From NCBI GenBank assembly GCA_015698045.1, contig BLAL01000197.1:744001-808000 (forward strand): a stretch of 64,000 nt of DNA, in the 5' to 3' direction. Positions within the stretch are counted from its first letter, which is position 1. Each line of letters begins with the position of its first letter. Shown here piece after piece: positions 54,438 to 64,000 of the stretch. The notes beneath the pieces are model-generated. The model saw nothing but the letters and a program-made list of their open reading frames with translations, searched no databases and was not told where the DNA came from. Origin of the DNA: Rhizophagus clarus (lineage: Eukaryota > Glomeromycota > Glomeromycetes > Glomerales > Glomeraceae). The position numbers were made by a program, and so were the translations under genes.

Positions 54438-55603
54438 GAAGGATGCCATTTACATTGGAAGGCTAAGCCACGCATCCCTTGCAGTGAATGTGGTAAGCCT
54501 ACTGGTTCTACTTCAGGACGGTGCCCATTGCATGTTAAAGGATACTATGTGATTCAATATGTTGACAGGCTTCGGGATAAGGCTCGGTGTACTCAGAATA
54601 GTTAGCAATTTTTCGTATGATTTAGAGGTGAGACTTATAGGTGTAATTTTTTTCGTATGACTTATTTGTCCTTATGATTTTCTTAATAAAATGGGTCTAG
54701 AATGGTTTTCTGCGTATTGTGAAATTATTTGTATGCTAGAATAAAGTAGAATAATATTTAGAACTCTTTCCTGTTATCCAATTTTTCGTATGACTTAATT
54801 TTTTTTTATGACTTATAAAATTTTTTCGTATGACTTATTTGTCCTAATGATTTTCTTAATAAAATGGGTCTAGAATGGTTTTCTGCGTATTGTGAAATTA
54901 TTTGTATGCTAGAATAAAGTAGAATAATATTTAGAACTCTTTCCTGTTATCCAATTTTTCGTATGACTTAATTTTTTTTTATGACTTATAAAATTTTTTC
55001 GTATGACTTATTTGTCCTAATGTTTTGGTAATAGAAATGGCTCTAGAATGGTTTCCTGCATATCGTGAAATTACTTGTATGCTAGAATATAGTAGAATAA
55101 TATTTAGAACTCTTTCCTGTTATCCAATTTTTCGTATGACTTAGCTTCACTAAATCATACGAAAAATTTTTGGGTACTCAGAGGTTAGACTTTGTGACCC
55201 TTTGATTTTATCAATGAATCAGCTTTAGAATTAATTCTAGAATATCATAAAAAATTGGTATGCATATTAGTCTTGTAAGGGTCGTACCCTCTCATATTTC
55301 GTCACTTCGTTTCTCAATATTCGAGGCTACTTCCAAAGGCAAGCAAAATAGCATATTTTTTTGATATATTATTTGGGATTCAAATCGGGGCTATAAAGGC
55401 TATAAAGATTGTTTTATTCTTGGTATTTGGCGGGGTAATTTAATGTCAAATTTAATACCAAAATATTTGGATAGCAGGAAGAGTCTAAATTTGGGCTAGA
55501 GATTTAAATTTTATAGTGGCTTTGTATAGCTAGAAGGGTTCGAAAATATATCTGGGAATATTTCTGGATACTTTTGTCCCAGGACCCCCAAATTGGTCTA
55601 TAT
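54438..55603. repeat. Right terminal inverted repeat, inner element
   Basis: Inverted partner of 40207-41372. Its inner 167 bp (54438-54604) are the 3' part of the second-type Cys-rich gene, followed by the mirrored 173-bp tandem repeats and the hairpin. Ends GGTCTATAT at 55603. Confidence 0.88.
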
Positions 55604-55608
55604 TCATA
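55604..55608. repeat. Target duplication TCATA, right side of inner element
   Basis: Matches 40202-40206. Both lie in the polymerase gene of the outer element. Confidence 0.85.
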
Positions 55609-55943
55609 TGCTCCCCAGTCTTTCTTGCATGTCTATCAATATATTCACCTTCTTGATTACCCCCTTGGTCCATTACTTGTGTGGTGGGAGTTGGTGATTG
55701 GGATCTGACTTTTCGTGGTACTTCTTTTCTTCGATCCCTTCCACAAACATGGATGACTGGTGCTGGTGATCGTGGTCTGGGTATATTGAGAGGGATATGT
55801 GCATTCCTTTGGTTGGTATTATCCTCTGGAGGTTGATTACATTGATTTTTATTACTTTTATAATGCTGACAAAGTTTAGCTGGTCTTGTGAATTTATATC
55901 CACAACAAACACATGTAGTATCTTTTTTATCTGATCTAGGCAT
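55609..55943 (-). pseudogene. First portion of the outer element's DNA polymerase B
   Basis: On the - strand: MPRSDKKDTTCVCCGYKFTR with a C2H2-type finger, a Pro/Arg-rich linker (PRPRSPAPVIHVCGRDRRKE) and RHARKTGEHMN, up to the point where the inner element is inserted. The inner element's own polymerase has the same order (MARSDKKNRTC, VVHVRGKDRRKEK, ARKPGEHYKTWG). Start chosen by this match; a Met six codons upstream is also in frame. Confidence 0.75.
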
Positions 55944-56066
55944 TCTATCAATAAGTATCACCTGTTATATATCGTGTAAACTTTTTCTCAATTTAAAATA
56001 TTTAATCCTATGACCTCTAATGTTTAATTACTTTTTTTATATTTTTCGAATTTATGAGAAAATAGG

Positions 56067-57027
56067 GCTAAGTTGCGCCGACCATGCAGAGCATGTGGCA
56101 AACATACTAAGATAGATAAGCCTCCTGGGATTGATAATGACCTATGTAGCTATTGTAATAAGAGCCTTTATCAGATTTGTCATGTGAATATTCTTCGGGA
56201 TAAAGCCCAAATGTTCGATCAATATAGGTCACCCTCAATTACAGACTTTAAGGTGAGACTTTGAGGTTAGACTTGATGGTGAGACTTCTAGGTGAGACTT
56301 CGAGGTGAGACTTATTTGACTTAATGAATTTCCAAACAAATTGGCTTTAAAAAGATTTCCTGTATATTACTTTGAAGTGAGATATAAATATGGTCGCTCA
56401 GAGGTGAGATTTATTTGTTTTAATAAATTTTTAAATGAATTGGCTTTAGAATGGTTTCCTATATATCAAGAAAATAATGGTATGCTAGAATAGACTCAAT
56501 AATCCTTAAAACAAGAATTTGGATACCTGACCAAATAAATCTCACCTTAAAGAGGTGAGACTTATCCAGATTTTGTTTACAATAATGAATCAGCTCTAGA
56601 ATTAATTCTAGAATAACATAAAAATATGGTATGCAAATTAGGCTTGACAGGTCGAACCCTGAACACGCTCAGACACTTCAGTTCTCAGTGTTCAGGGTTC
56701 TCCTGAGGGGCAAGCAATATGGCATACTTTTTTCGTTATATTATTTGAAATTAAAAAAAGGCCAGCGTGTTAACAAAGATGGTGTACATCTTAATCTTGG
56801 AAACTTAAAATTTGGGTAAGAGAGATATGTTAACAGGATTTGAGCCCAGCATGATTTTAAGCTTGAATTTGATATTGGATTTCAATATGATTCCTGGTCT
56901 TGTAGGTATAATTTGAGTTTAATAAAGATATCAAAAAATTTGTATACGGGAATTATGCCTGGAGGGTCTTACACTTGTTTATAGGTATATATCTATTTTG
57001 TCCCAGCAGTCCCAAAATTGTCTATAT
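56067..57027. repeat. Right terminal inverted repeat, outer element
   Basis: Inverted partner of 28482-29441. The inner end (56073-56264) holds the 3' part of the first-type Cys-rich gene, then the 13-bp repeat array, the hairpin and the CAATTTT...TATAT end. By eye it differs from the left copy at several positions, for instance in the GAACCCTGAACAC hairpin region. Confidence 0.85.
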
Positions 57028-57608
57028 GACGAACTGACCAGAGTAACAATTGGTGATTCCTGCCAGGTATAGCAATGAACTGTCTATACTGGATCTCTCA
57101 GACGTACTTGAGAAGAAAAACAATTGCAGACATACTTGCACCCAATTGAATGCCATATTATGGTACTAAAAAGAGCCAAAGAAAACATCACAGAAATAAG
57201 CACCTTCAAAGAAGATGACCTGCCTTTGAAAGAGCTCCTTATTGTAATTTTTGTTATATCCCATCAGAAGAAATACTTTATAACCAACATCCTACTGGAT
57301 TCTTTAACTTTTGGAATTGGATTAAAAATAATCATTCTGCTAGAAACTACAACCTTTGCACTGTTATTACCTTTGCCAAACTAAAAGAAAATATCACTGA
57401 ACTGAATGCTGCTGCTGACCTTACTACTGAAATTCTAAAAAGCATACTATTTTCTACCCTTAGCACTCCTATACTAGAATTATTATATTATATACCTGCT
57501 CTTTGTGAAGAAACCCAAGGATACTCCTCTGCACCTACTGAATATCAAACCACCAAGTTATATAATTTATACCACAACCTACCTCCACCAGAAGCACCTC
57601 CTGAAACT

Positions 57609-58964
57609 ATGAATCAAGATCAACTTACTGCAGTTTTAACTACTATTTTTGGTACTAATGGCCAAAATATTACACAGTTGACCACTGCATTAGGAAATGC
57701 TCCACCTCCTCGTGAATTAACCATAGCCAAAGTAGATAACTTTCATGAAAAAGATGACGAGGACCCTTATGAATGGTTAGAACGTTTTGAAACAGCTGCT
57801 AATACTAATCAGTGGACAGGTAACAGAAGAATAGCTATAGCTGCAGGATACTTGAAGGATGCAGCCCATGACTGGTTCAGAGCCAATGGTAATGGTCTTA
57901 CTGTTTGGAATGATAATACAAACCAAAATGCCAGTTTTGTATACCAGTTTGAAGCATATTTTTCTCCTGAAACTAAGAAAAATCAATGGTACTATGAATT
58001 GATAACTATTAGACAAACAGCTGAAGAAAAAGTTGAAGACTACTCTAGAAGATTCAAGAAAGTCTTAAGAAAAGTAAATGGAACTACTGATCCTCCACCT
58101 GTTCCTGCTGCATTACAAGTGCGAATGTATTTGTATGGACTAAACCCTCTGCTGACTCCTTTAGTATCCACTAACAATCCTACTACTTTAAATGATGCAA
58201 TTACCCATGCAAAGTTGGTAGGAACTGGATATAATTATGTTCCTACAAAGTCAGTTTCTTTAAATGTTCCTGTTGCTGTGAAGGAAAATGCTCCCTTACC
58301 AATCACTCCTGTTGCTGGATCTTCCACTAGCAAGAATGACCCAGATGTAGATACATTAACTCAACAACTCCAACAATTGACTCTTAATTATGCAACCTTA
58401 TCATCAGCATTGCTAGCTCAAAATAATAGTAACAATAATAGCAAACCTAGAAATTTTAGAGCGACTACAGAAAAGGCTAGAGATAAAACTAAACTAACCT
58501 GTTTCAAATGTGGAAAAGTAGGACATATCTCCAGAGAATGTAGAAGCACCAGAAATAACAACTCAGGAAATAATAATAATAATAATAATAGAAAACTTTT
58601 CACCAGACCTGTTAATTTCCTGGATGAAGAATATGTTGAAGAAGAAGAATACTACTCCTATGATGAGGAAGAGGAGGATGAAGCTGAATATGAAGTATAT
58701 GTAAATACTCGTTCAGAATCTGGAAAAGAAAGACAACTAAGAAAAAGAGTAAGAACAGGAGATGAAATGGATGAAGGAGAAGAGGAATATATCATTCCAG
58801 TTGTTCCTTCAGCAGAAACTACCCCATCCACCATTAAAGCTCAAAAGATCAAAAGAAAATTTAAAATGAGATCCGCACCTATTGAAAATGTGACTGAATT
58901 TGACATTGCCCAATACATTAAAGACCTTCCTTGTGGCTTAACTATTGGACAAGCCTCATCTTAA
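57609..58964 (+). CDS. gag of the Ty3/gypsy element
   Basis: A 451-residue frame with the retrotransposon Gag domain (DEDPYEWLERFETAANTNQW, GYLKDAAHDWFRANG, FEAYFSPETKKNQWYYELIT, EEKVEDYSRRFKKVLRKV), an Asn-rich linker, a CCHC knuckle (CFKCGKVGHISREC) and an acidic tail (EEEEYYSYDEEEEDEAEYE). It forms the particle that packages the element's RNA. Sequence before the ATG (57124-57600) also looks partly coding and may belong to the leader or an N-terminal extension. Confidence 0.85.
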   Translation: MNQDQLTAVLTTIFGTNGQNITQLTTALGNAPPPRELTIAKVDNFHEKDDEDPYEWLERFETAANTNQWTGNRRIAIAAGYLKDAAHDWFRANGNGLTVWNDNTNQNASFVYQFEAYFSPETKKNQWYYELITIRQTAEEKVEDYSRRFKKVLRKVNGTTDPPPVPAALQVRMYLYGLNPLLTPLVSTNNPTTLNDAITHAKLVGTGYNYVPTKSVSLNVPVAVKENAPLPITPVAGSSTSKNDPDVDTLTQQLQQLTLNYATLSSALLAQNNSNNNSKPRNFRATTEKARDKTKLTCFKCGKVGHISRECRSTRNNNSGNNNNNNNRKLFTRPVNFLDEEYVEEEEYYSYDEEEEDEAEYEVYVNTRSESGKERQLRKRVRTGDEMDEGEEEYIIPVVPSAETTPSTIKAQKIKRKFKMRSAPIENVTEFDIAQYIKDLPCGLTIGQASS

Positions 58965-58985
58965 ATTCCAAAATATAGAAGTGCC

Positions 58986-59432
58986 ATGCTCAAAAGTGTG
59001 AAGAGAACTAGAGAGACCAATTTTATCTCCTCAGCCAATAATGCTCCTACTACTGCTGCCAGATGCCAATTGAGAGTAGATGGAGAACCTATTTCAGCCA
59101 TCATTGATAGTGGTGCTGCCACTAGTATCATCACCAAAAAGCTCATGAAACGACTTGGATATTCTATAAATGGGCCTTCCAACTTAGTAATTGTAACTGC
59201 CAATGGTACTAAAGTTAGATCCTTAGGAGAAGTAAAAGATTTTCCTATAGAAGTAAAATCTCATCTCATCAACCTCAACATTCAAGTGTTAGATTCTACA
59301 GATGAAGTCTTTATTCTTGGAAATGATTGGCTTAAAAAGGTCAAAGCCAATTTGGATTGGGAAGAAGGTACACTGACTATCTTGTGGAGAAAGAAACGAA
59401 TTACTGTTCCTATGCAATGCACTAGAGAATGA
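58986..59432 (+). CDS. Retropepsin domain of the Ty3/gypsy element
   Basis: A 148-residue frame with ISAIIDSGAATSIITKKLM (D-S-G active site) and DEVFILGNDWLKK (ILG motif). It processes Gag and Pol. It lies directly after gag, as expected for Ty3/gypsy, and is followed by an acidic Glu/Asp-rich linker. Confidence 0.8.
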   Translation: MLKSVKRTRETNFISSANNAPTTAARCQLRVDGEPISAIIDSGAATSIITKKLMKRLGYSINGPSNLVIVTANGTKVRSLGEVKDFPIEVKSHLINLNIQVLDSTDEVFILGNDWLKKVKANLDWEEGTLTILWRKKRITVPMQCTRE

Positions 59433-59887
59433 CCTGCTGAGTCCTATGATGAAGAGGAAACTGATAGTGAAGAATATGAAGAGGAAGAAATAGAGGAGTC
59501 CCCTCTTTATCTTTCAGATTTATCTGATGATTTTTCTGATATATCCGACCTAGAATTTAACCCTTGGACTAATCATACCCCATATGAAGAATCTGAGGAA
59601 AAGATAGAAGAAAGTGAAGATGAAAATCCAGCCATTTATTTAGCCGTCACTGCCACCCAAGAAGAGCCTCATAAACTTAACCTTGGACCTTTGGATGTGC
59701 ACCAGCAACAATTATTCAACAATTTGCTTACATCCTTCAGAGATATTTGTGCCAAAAGTCAGACTGAGATTGGTAGAACAAATCTCATAAAACACAAAAT
59801 TTATATTGGAGATGCACGACCCATTTCTCAAGCACCTATAGAATTAATCCTAAGAATAAAGAATTTCTAAAGGAAGAAATTGTAAAG

Positions 59888-61835
59888 ATGGAAGAAAATG
59901 GAATCATTAGAAAATCATGTAGCCCCTGGGCTTCACCTGTTGTAATTGTGGATAAGAAAGGAGGAGATAAGCGAATCTGCATTGATTATAGAAAACTAAA
60001 TGCTATTACAAAAGCAGATGCCTACCCACTCCCTAGAATTGATGACCTGTTGGAAAGTTTTGGACAAGCCAAATGGTTCACTACCTTGGATCTTGCCAGT
60101 GGTTATTGGCAAGTAGCCATGGACGAAGCTGATATTGAAAAGACTGCCTTTGTAACTCCCTTTGGATTGTATGAATTCCTAGTCATGCCTTTTGGACTAA
60201 GTTATGCTCCTGGAACCTTCCAAAGATTGATGAATAGAGTGCTGCAAGAATTTTTGAATGACTTTGTAACCGTGTATTTGGATGATGTAATCATCTACAC
60301 CAAAGGAACCTTTGAGCAACACATGGATCATATAGCTCAAGTTTTTCAAGTGCTTAGAAATTCCAACCTAAAAATAAAATTAAAGAAATGCTATTTTGCA
60401 TTACCTAATATACACTTCCTAGGACATGTAGTAGGAAGAGATGGAATCAAACCAGACCCAGAAAAGATTGACAAAGTCAAGAATTACCCAATACCAACAA
60501 ACCTAACTCAATTAAGAGCTGCTCTTGGACTATTCTCCTATTATAGGAAATTTATTAAGAATTGCAAGACCAATACTCACTTTGTTAAAGAAAGATGCTC
60601 CTTTCAACTGGGAGGAAAAGCAACAGCAAGCCTTTGACAGACTAAAGGAAATGCTAATTAAAGCCCCTGTACTAAGTTATCCAGATTTTGACAAACCTTT
60701 CATTATCTATACTGACGCCTCTGGAATTGGTTTAGGTGCTGTATTATCTCAACTAAAGGAAGATGGTAAAGAACATGTAATTGCCTATGCAAGCAGAAGC
60801 CTTAATCCAGCAGAAAAGAACTACTTTGTAACAGACCAAGAGTGTTTGGCTGTAGTATGGGCCATAAAACATTTTCAACACTACTTAGGATTAAGACCAT
60901 TCACCATCATTACTGACCACTCTGCCCTCAAATGGTTAAAGACTTCCAAGATGCCAAAAGGAAGAAGAGCCCGTTGGGTAATGGAATTACAGCAGTATGA
61001 CTTTGAGATCAAACACAGACCAGGAAAACTTAATGCCAATGCTGATGCATTATCTAGAACTCCTGAAGAAACATTCTGTTTCCTAATTGAATTAGAAACA
61101 TATTCTGGACCTACTAAACATACTTTATCTGCTCCAATTACTTTAACCCCTATAGAAGAGGAAGATTATGAAGCAGATTCTGAAGAAGACATCACTACCA
61201 AACCAGTAGCAGAAATATACGAAATTATTTATCCTCAACCATGTGAAAATTGTGAAGAAATTCAATGTATATGTTGGGGAAATGATAACAGTACTTTAGG
61301 ATCAGACTATGAAAGAGATTGGCAAGAATACTACCAGCAAATGCACGACCAAGAAGATCATCCAAACCATCAGGAAGAATGGCTAGAAGAAGGCCAAGAT
61401 ATTTTAATTTTGAATGATGATATAGAAGGAGTCCAAACTCCTGCATATTATTTTTCAAAGGAAGAATTACAAGAATTATTCCAAGAGTTTATTCAAATAA
61501 AGCAAGTAATTGCTGGTCAACCTATCAATAGAGGAGGAAGTAGATGCACCTTTGAATGTGACATAGAAAATCATCATATTCATACTTATTGTACAATGTG
61601 CAAAAAGAACCTTTCATATGGAACTATCCTTCATGATTGCATTATTGGATTTACTTTAGGGAAAATACGACCTGATATGAAGCCAGAATTTTTGGTAAAC
61701 CAACCTTGGTGGGAGGAACCTGAAGGAGTGAAACAAACCAACCTTGTTCATTATTTAAAATGTTTCTTACGACTTTCCTATGAATTACCCCCTTACACCA
61801 TCTCTACTGAGCCATTTGTAGCTTCCTTAGATTAA
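59888..61835 (+). pseudogene. Reverse transcriptase-RNase H of the Ty3/gypsy element (broken)
   Basis: RT motifs KRICIDYRKLNAITKADAYP, FTTLDLASGYWQVAM, AFVTPFGLYEFLVMPFGLSY and TVYLDDVIIYT, with FLGHVVGRDGIKPDPEKI in the thumb. RNase H follows with FIIYTDASGIGLGAVLSQ, VTDQECLAVVWAIKHFQHYL, IITDHSALKW and NANADALSR. A 200-residue region of unknown role follows RNase H, with Cys/His pairs (CENCEEIQCICW, and CTFECDIENHHIHTYCTMC). Broken, at least one break. Confidence 0.85.
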
Positions 61836-61936
61836 ATCCTTAACAAATATCAAATTTATTAAAAGGTGAAAGCGAAAAGTGCCTGCATTGTGACAGACAG
61901 CCTAATATTTTATTTTATTTAAATATTTTTATAACA

Positions 61937-63190
61937 ATGTATACAACCCAATATAATAGAATTTTTCAATATTTAACTACTCAACAACTACCATTAGATT
62001 TAAATACTCAACAACTTATCAAACAATTCAAAAACTTTTGTACTCCTTTTATTATTAAAAACAACTATTTATATAGAAAAGACAAACAGAAAGAAGGAAA
62101 TTTATTAAGAGTGATTAGAGTACATGAAATGGAACCAGTTCTTTACATGGTACATAATGATCCTACTTCTGGACACTTTGGAACTGAAATTATGTTCAAC
62201 AAAATTCGTACTAGATATTACTGGCCTCAGATGTATGAAAATATTAGAGAATATGTTAAAAATTGTGACTCATGTCAAAGAAGAGGAAAACCTCAAACTC
62301 ATCAATTACTACATCCAATACCTGTACATTCACCTTTTTATCAAATAGGAATAGATTTTGTAGGACCTTTACCAAAGACTTCTAATGGGAATAAATATAT
62401 TATAGTTGCTATGGATTACCTGACTAAATGGCCTGAAGCGATACCTAGAGCTACAGCAGAAGAAACTGAGAAATTTATATATGATGACATTATATGCCAA
62501 CATGGTTGCCCTCAGAAAATACTGACAGATCAAGGAACTCATTTTAATAATCAAATTATTGATCGTTTAACCAAAAGATTTGAAATTAAGCATTTATTAT
62601 CAACACCATACTATCCCCAAACCAATGGACTAGTAGAAAGATTTAACAGAACTTTATGTGAATCTTTAGCTAAATTAGTCAAACAAGTAGAACAGTGGGA
62701 TCAGTTTATTCAGCCAGTTTTATTTGCTTATCATACAAGTAAACAATCCACAACCAAAATATCTCCTTTTTATTTAATATATGGTCGTGAAGCAAAGTTG
62801 CCAATTGATGATCTTACCCAAAATGAAGAACAATTATCCGATAGGATCAACAAATTAGTTAATGAGTTACCACATGATAGAGAATCTACCCGACAAAGGA
62901 TAGATCAGCAACAAGCCAAACAGAAATTACATCATGATCAGCAAATTAAACGTCATAGATCTTTTCAAATAGGAGATAAAGTTTTATTGTACAAGGCTGA
63001 AAAAGCGAAACAATGGTCTGGAAAATTAGATGAAAAATGGAAGGGACCCTATTATATTCATGCAGTTTTGCAAAATGAAAGCTATAAAATAAGGGATATG
63101 CAAGGAAAAGTCCTAAAAGCTCCTTTCAATGGAAGTTTACTAAAACCTTACTACGATCAGAAAGAATGGAATCTCCCAATAATAGATTAA
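61937..63190 (+). CDS. Integrase of the Ty3/gypsy element
   Basis: A 417-residue frame: HHCC zinc-binding N-terminus (HNDPTSGHFGTEIMFNKI, then CDSCQRRGKP), DDE core (QIGIDFVGPLPKTSNG, ILTDQGTHFNNQIID, YPQTNGLVERFNRTL) and a GPY/F-type C-terminal module (EKWKGPYYIHAVLQNESYKI). No chromodomain is visible after it. It inserts the cDNA into the host genome. Confidence 0.85.
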   Translation: MYTTQYNRIFQYLTTQQLPLDLNTQQLIKQFKNFCTPFIIKNNYLYRKDKQKEGNLLRVIRVHEMEPVLYMVHNDPTSGHFGTEIMFNKIRTRYYWPQMYENIREYVKNCDSCQRRGKPQTHQLLHPIPVHSPFYQIGIDFVGPLPKTSNGNKYIIVAMDYLTKWPEAIPRATAEETEKFIYDDIICQHGCPQKILTDQGTHFNNQIIDRLTKRFEIKHLLSTPYYPQTNGLVERFNRTLCESLAKLVKQVEQWDQFIQPVLFAYHTSKQSTTKISPFYLIYGREAKLPIDDLTQNEEQLSDRINKLVNELPHDRESTRQRIDQQQAKQKLHHDQQIKRHRSFQIGDKVLLYKAEKAKQWSGKLDEKWKGPYYIHAVLQNESYKIRDMQGKVLKAPFNGSLLKPYYDQKEWNLPIID

Positions 63191-63851
63191 TTGACCTTTT
63201 AACTCAAGATTTACAACTAGAACTTCCTTTTGAAAATGGAGATTTAATACCACCCTATGATGAAGCTGCTCCTTTTGATGAACAATTTAAAAATGCTTAT
63301 GCTGCATTACGATGATCAATTCAATTGAAAGAACGATTAAACTCACTAATCAATGCTTATTATATTGGAAAATTATTAAATAGTTTAGAAACTAAAGCTC
63401 AACAATTTAGATATAAGCAAAAATTAACTAATCATTATACGAGAATGTCAGAAAATGTCTTTGATATATTTGAACATCAACCAATTAAAATACTTGGTAC
63501 TTTTTACATTACTGTGCAAATAGCAAGAAAAATAAATAGAAGTCAGGTGAAATAGTTACGAGAAATAGTGCAAGGATTATTGGATCAAAATTCTTTATAA
63601 TTACATCATAATTTATTGGAAAATTTATTGATTGGATTAAATAAGTCGAGTTTAAATTAATTTAATTAATTGACATAAGTATGATTTACAAAAATAGAAA
63701 TTAGTAATGATGGCAGATCCAAATTTAATTTAGTGTTAATTTTAGTTTCACAAATGATCAGCAAAAATACGCGACTTAACTCCCCAAAATAATTTAATAG
63801 AAAATAGAAAATTTTATAAAAATTTATTAGGAAAAAGAAAAGAAGAAAAAT
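63191..63851 (+). other. Downstream region of the Ty3/gypsy element
   Basis: Open stretches continue after the integrase in other frames (for example LIDLLTQDLQLELPFENGDL and, at 63325-63555, LINAYYIGKLLNSLETKAQQ), with composition like the rest of the element. They could be an additional coding part or decayed 3' sequence. No LTR start or polypurine tract is convincing. Confidence 0.4.
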
Positions 63852-64000
63852 CTAAATAGTAGATGGTGGTTCTAGATTATTTTTTCTCATATATGTTTCA
63901 TAATTGGAAATAGTTTCTTTTGCCTCATTAGCCCTTTTATGTTCTCTCTCATGTTGTACCTTCCAACCTTCCCTTTCCCTCCTATACCGCTCCTTATCCT
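63852..64000 (-). CDS. Antisense charged ORF, partial at window edge
   Basis: On the - strand an open frame enters from beyond the window and stops at 63852: DKERYRREREGWKVQHEREH, then KRANEAKETISNYETYMRKN and NLEPPSTI. Strongly charged and helical, coding-like. It lies opposite to gag-pol at the 3' side of the retrotransposon, where some gypsy elements carry an antisense ORF; alternatively it is a neighbouring host gene. Confidence 0.45.
   Translation of the reverse strand, partial: DKERYRREREGWKVQHEREHKRANEAKETISNYETYMRKNNLEPPSTI

Larger units (their letters stand above)
40207..55603. mobile_element. Inner Polinton/Maverick-like element (fossil), inserted in reverse orientation
   Basis: A 15.4-kb element with inverted ends of 1166 bp starting ATATAGACCAATTTGGGGG, flanked by TCATA on both sides. 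It lies within the polymerase gene of the outer element and points the other way, which creates the palindromic look of the region. Parts in order: Cys-rich ORF, DNA polymerase B, three small genes including a retropepsin-like one, two small shared ORFs, a divergent pair (85-residue and coiled-coil 285-residue), zinc-finger/heptad ORF, retropepsin-like gene, Gag-like gene, integrase, 127-residue ORF and a second Cys-rich ORF. Broken, with about two or three breaks; the Gag-like gene and integrase read as single open frames. By eye the two terminal repeats are almost identical, so the insertion is recent. Confidence 0.85.
28482..57027. mobile_element. Outer Polinton/Maverick-like element (fossil), interrupted by a relative
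   Basis: Both ends start ATATAGACAATTT and are inverted repeats of about 960 bp; GACGA directly flanks both (28477-28481 and 57028-57032). Without its guest the element is about 13.1 kb. Parts in order: Cys-rich ORF, 127-residue ORF, integrase, Gag-like gene, retropepsin-like gene, zinc-finger/heptad ORF, small ORFs, F-box/LRR cargo and protein-primed-type DNA polymerase B. Polymerase plus RVE integrase plus long inverted ends fits the Polinton/Maverick group; canonical Polintons duplicate 6 bp, here 5 are clear. No capsid, packaging ATPase or adenovirus-type protease is seen. It is broken, with roughly half a dozen or more breaks besides the large insertion. By eye its two terminal repeats differ at several percent of positions, so it is older than its guest. 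Confidence 0.85.
57028..64000 (+). mobile_element. Ty3/gypsy-type LTR retrotransposon (fossil, 3' end beyond window)
   Basis: Parts in order: leader, gag (57609-58964), protease (58986-59432), reverse transcriptase-RNase H (59888-61835), integrase (61937-63190), then about 0.8 kb with further open frames. The order protease, RT, RNase H, integrase is that of Ty3/gypsy. It is broken, with several breaks in pol and perhaps in the leader. No 3' LTR is seen before the window ends. The outer Polinton-like element lies at its 5' side, apparently inserted in its LTR or leader, so this retrotransposon was there first. Confidence 0.85.

Noticed and set aside
28482-57027. One huge inverted duplication (palindrome) of a single element
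   Set aside because: Two separate pairs of ends with different 5-bp duplications, a polymerase gene split exactly at the inner duplication, and different divergence of the halves fit nested insertion better.
57124-57384. 86-codon frame before gypsy gag as a separate gene
   Set aside because: It mixes frames with the leader sequence and has no conserved domain; kept as part of the retrotransposon leader.

Overview
The window looks like nuclear DNA of an arbuscular mycorrhizal fungus (Glomeromycotina, most likely Rhizophagus). This is an inference from four things: very AT-rich sequence with short GT-AG introns, a cluster of Sel1-like repeat genes including a tyrosine-kinase-like (TKL) kinase fused to Sel1 repeats, an F-box/LRR gene, and very heavy loading with mobile elements. 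I ran no database search.

Region 1 (about 0.7-25.3 kb) is a cluster of eight related Sel1-repeat genes. Four intact genes and one decayed copy lie on the + strand (716-13103). Three genes lie on the - strand (18329-25271), so the two blocks face each other. One member, at 19938-22186, is a five-exon gene whose product is a TKL kinase with Sel1 repeats (642 aa, assembled here from splice sites and reading phase). The other members carry only the shared leader domain and the Sel1 repeats. Small non-autonomous DNA transposons lie between and after the genes: a GACCG-rich foldback, a 1.58-kb element with TAA target duplications, two TA-flanked elements, a hAT-like element with an 8-bp duplication, and a nested pair near 26 kb. 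A LINE reverse-transcriptase scrap lies at 16.8 kb.

Region 2 (about 25.4-28.3 kb) is a patchwork of retroposon tails and a minisatellite.

Region 3 (28482-57027) is the most striking part. It looks like one giant palindrome, but it reads better as two related Polinton/Maverick-like fossils, one inside the other in opposite orientation. The outer element (about 13.1 kb without its guest; inverted ends of about 960 bp; GACGA duplications) was interrupted inside its DNA polymerase B gene by the inner element (40207-55603; inverted ends of 1166 bp; TCATA duplications). Both carry a protein-primed-type DNA polymerase B and an RVE-type integrase. I see no double-jelly-roll capsid, packaging ATPase or adenovirus-type protease. 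Both instead carry a Gag-like protein with a CCHC knuckle and a retropepsin-like protease. The integrase/Gag/protease halves are nearly identical between the two, while the polymerase halves and terminal repeats are clearly diverged, so the elements look mosaic. The outer one carries an F-box/LRR cargo gene; the inner one carries a coiled-coil gene, a second retropepsin-like gene and small ORFs behind a repeated upstream motif. Both are broken, the outer more than the inner.

Region 4 (57028-64000) is a broken Ty3/gypsy-type LTR retrotransposon (gag, protease, RT-RNase H, integrase), with an antisense reading frame running off the right edge. The outer Polinton-like element probably sits in its 5' LTR or leader.
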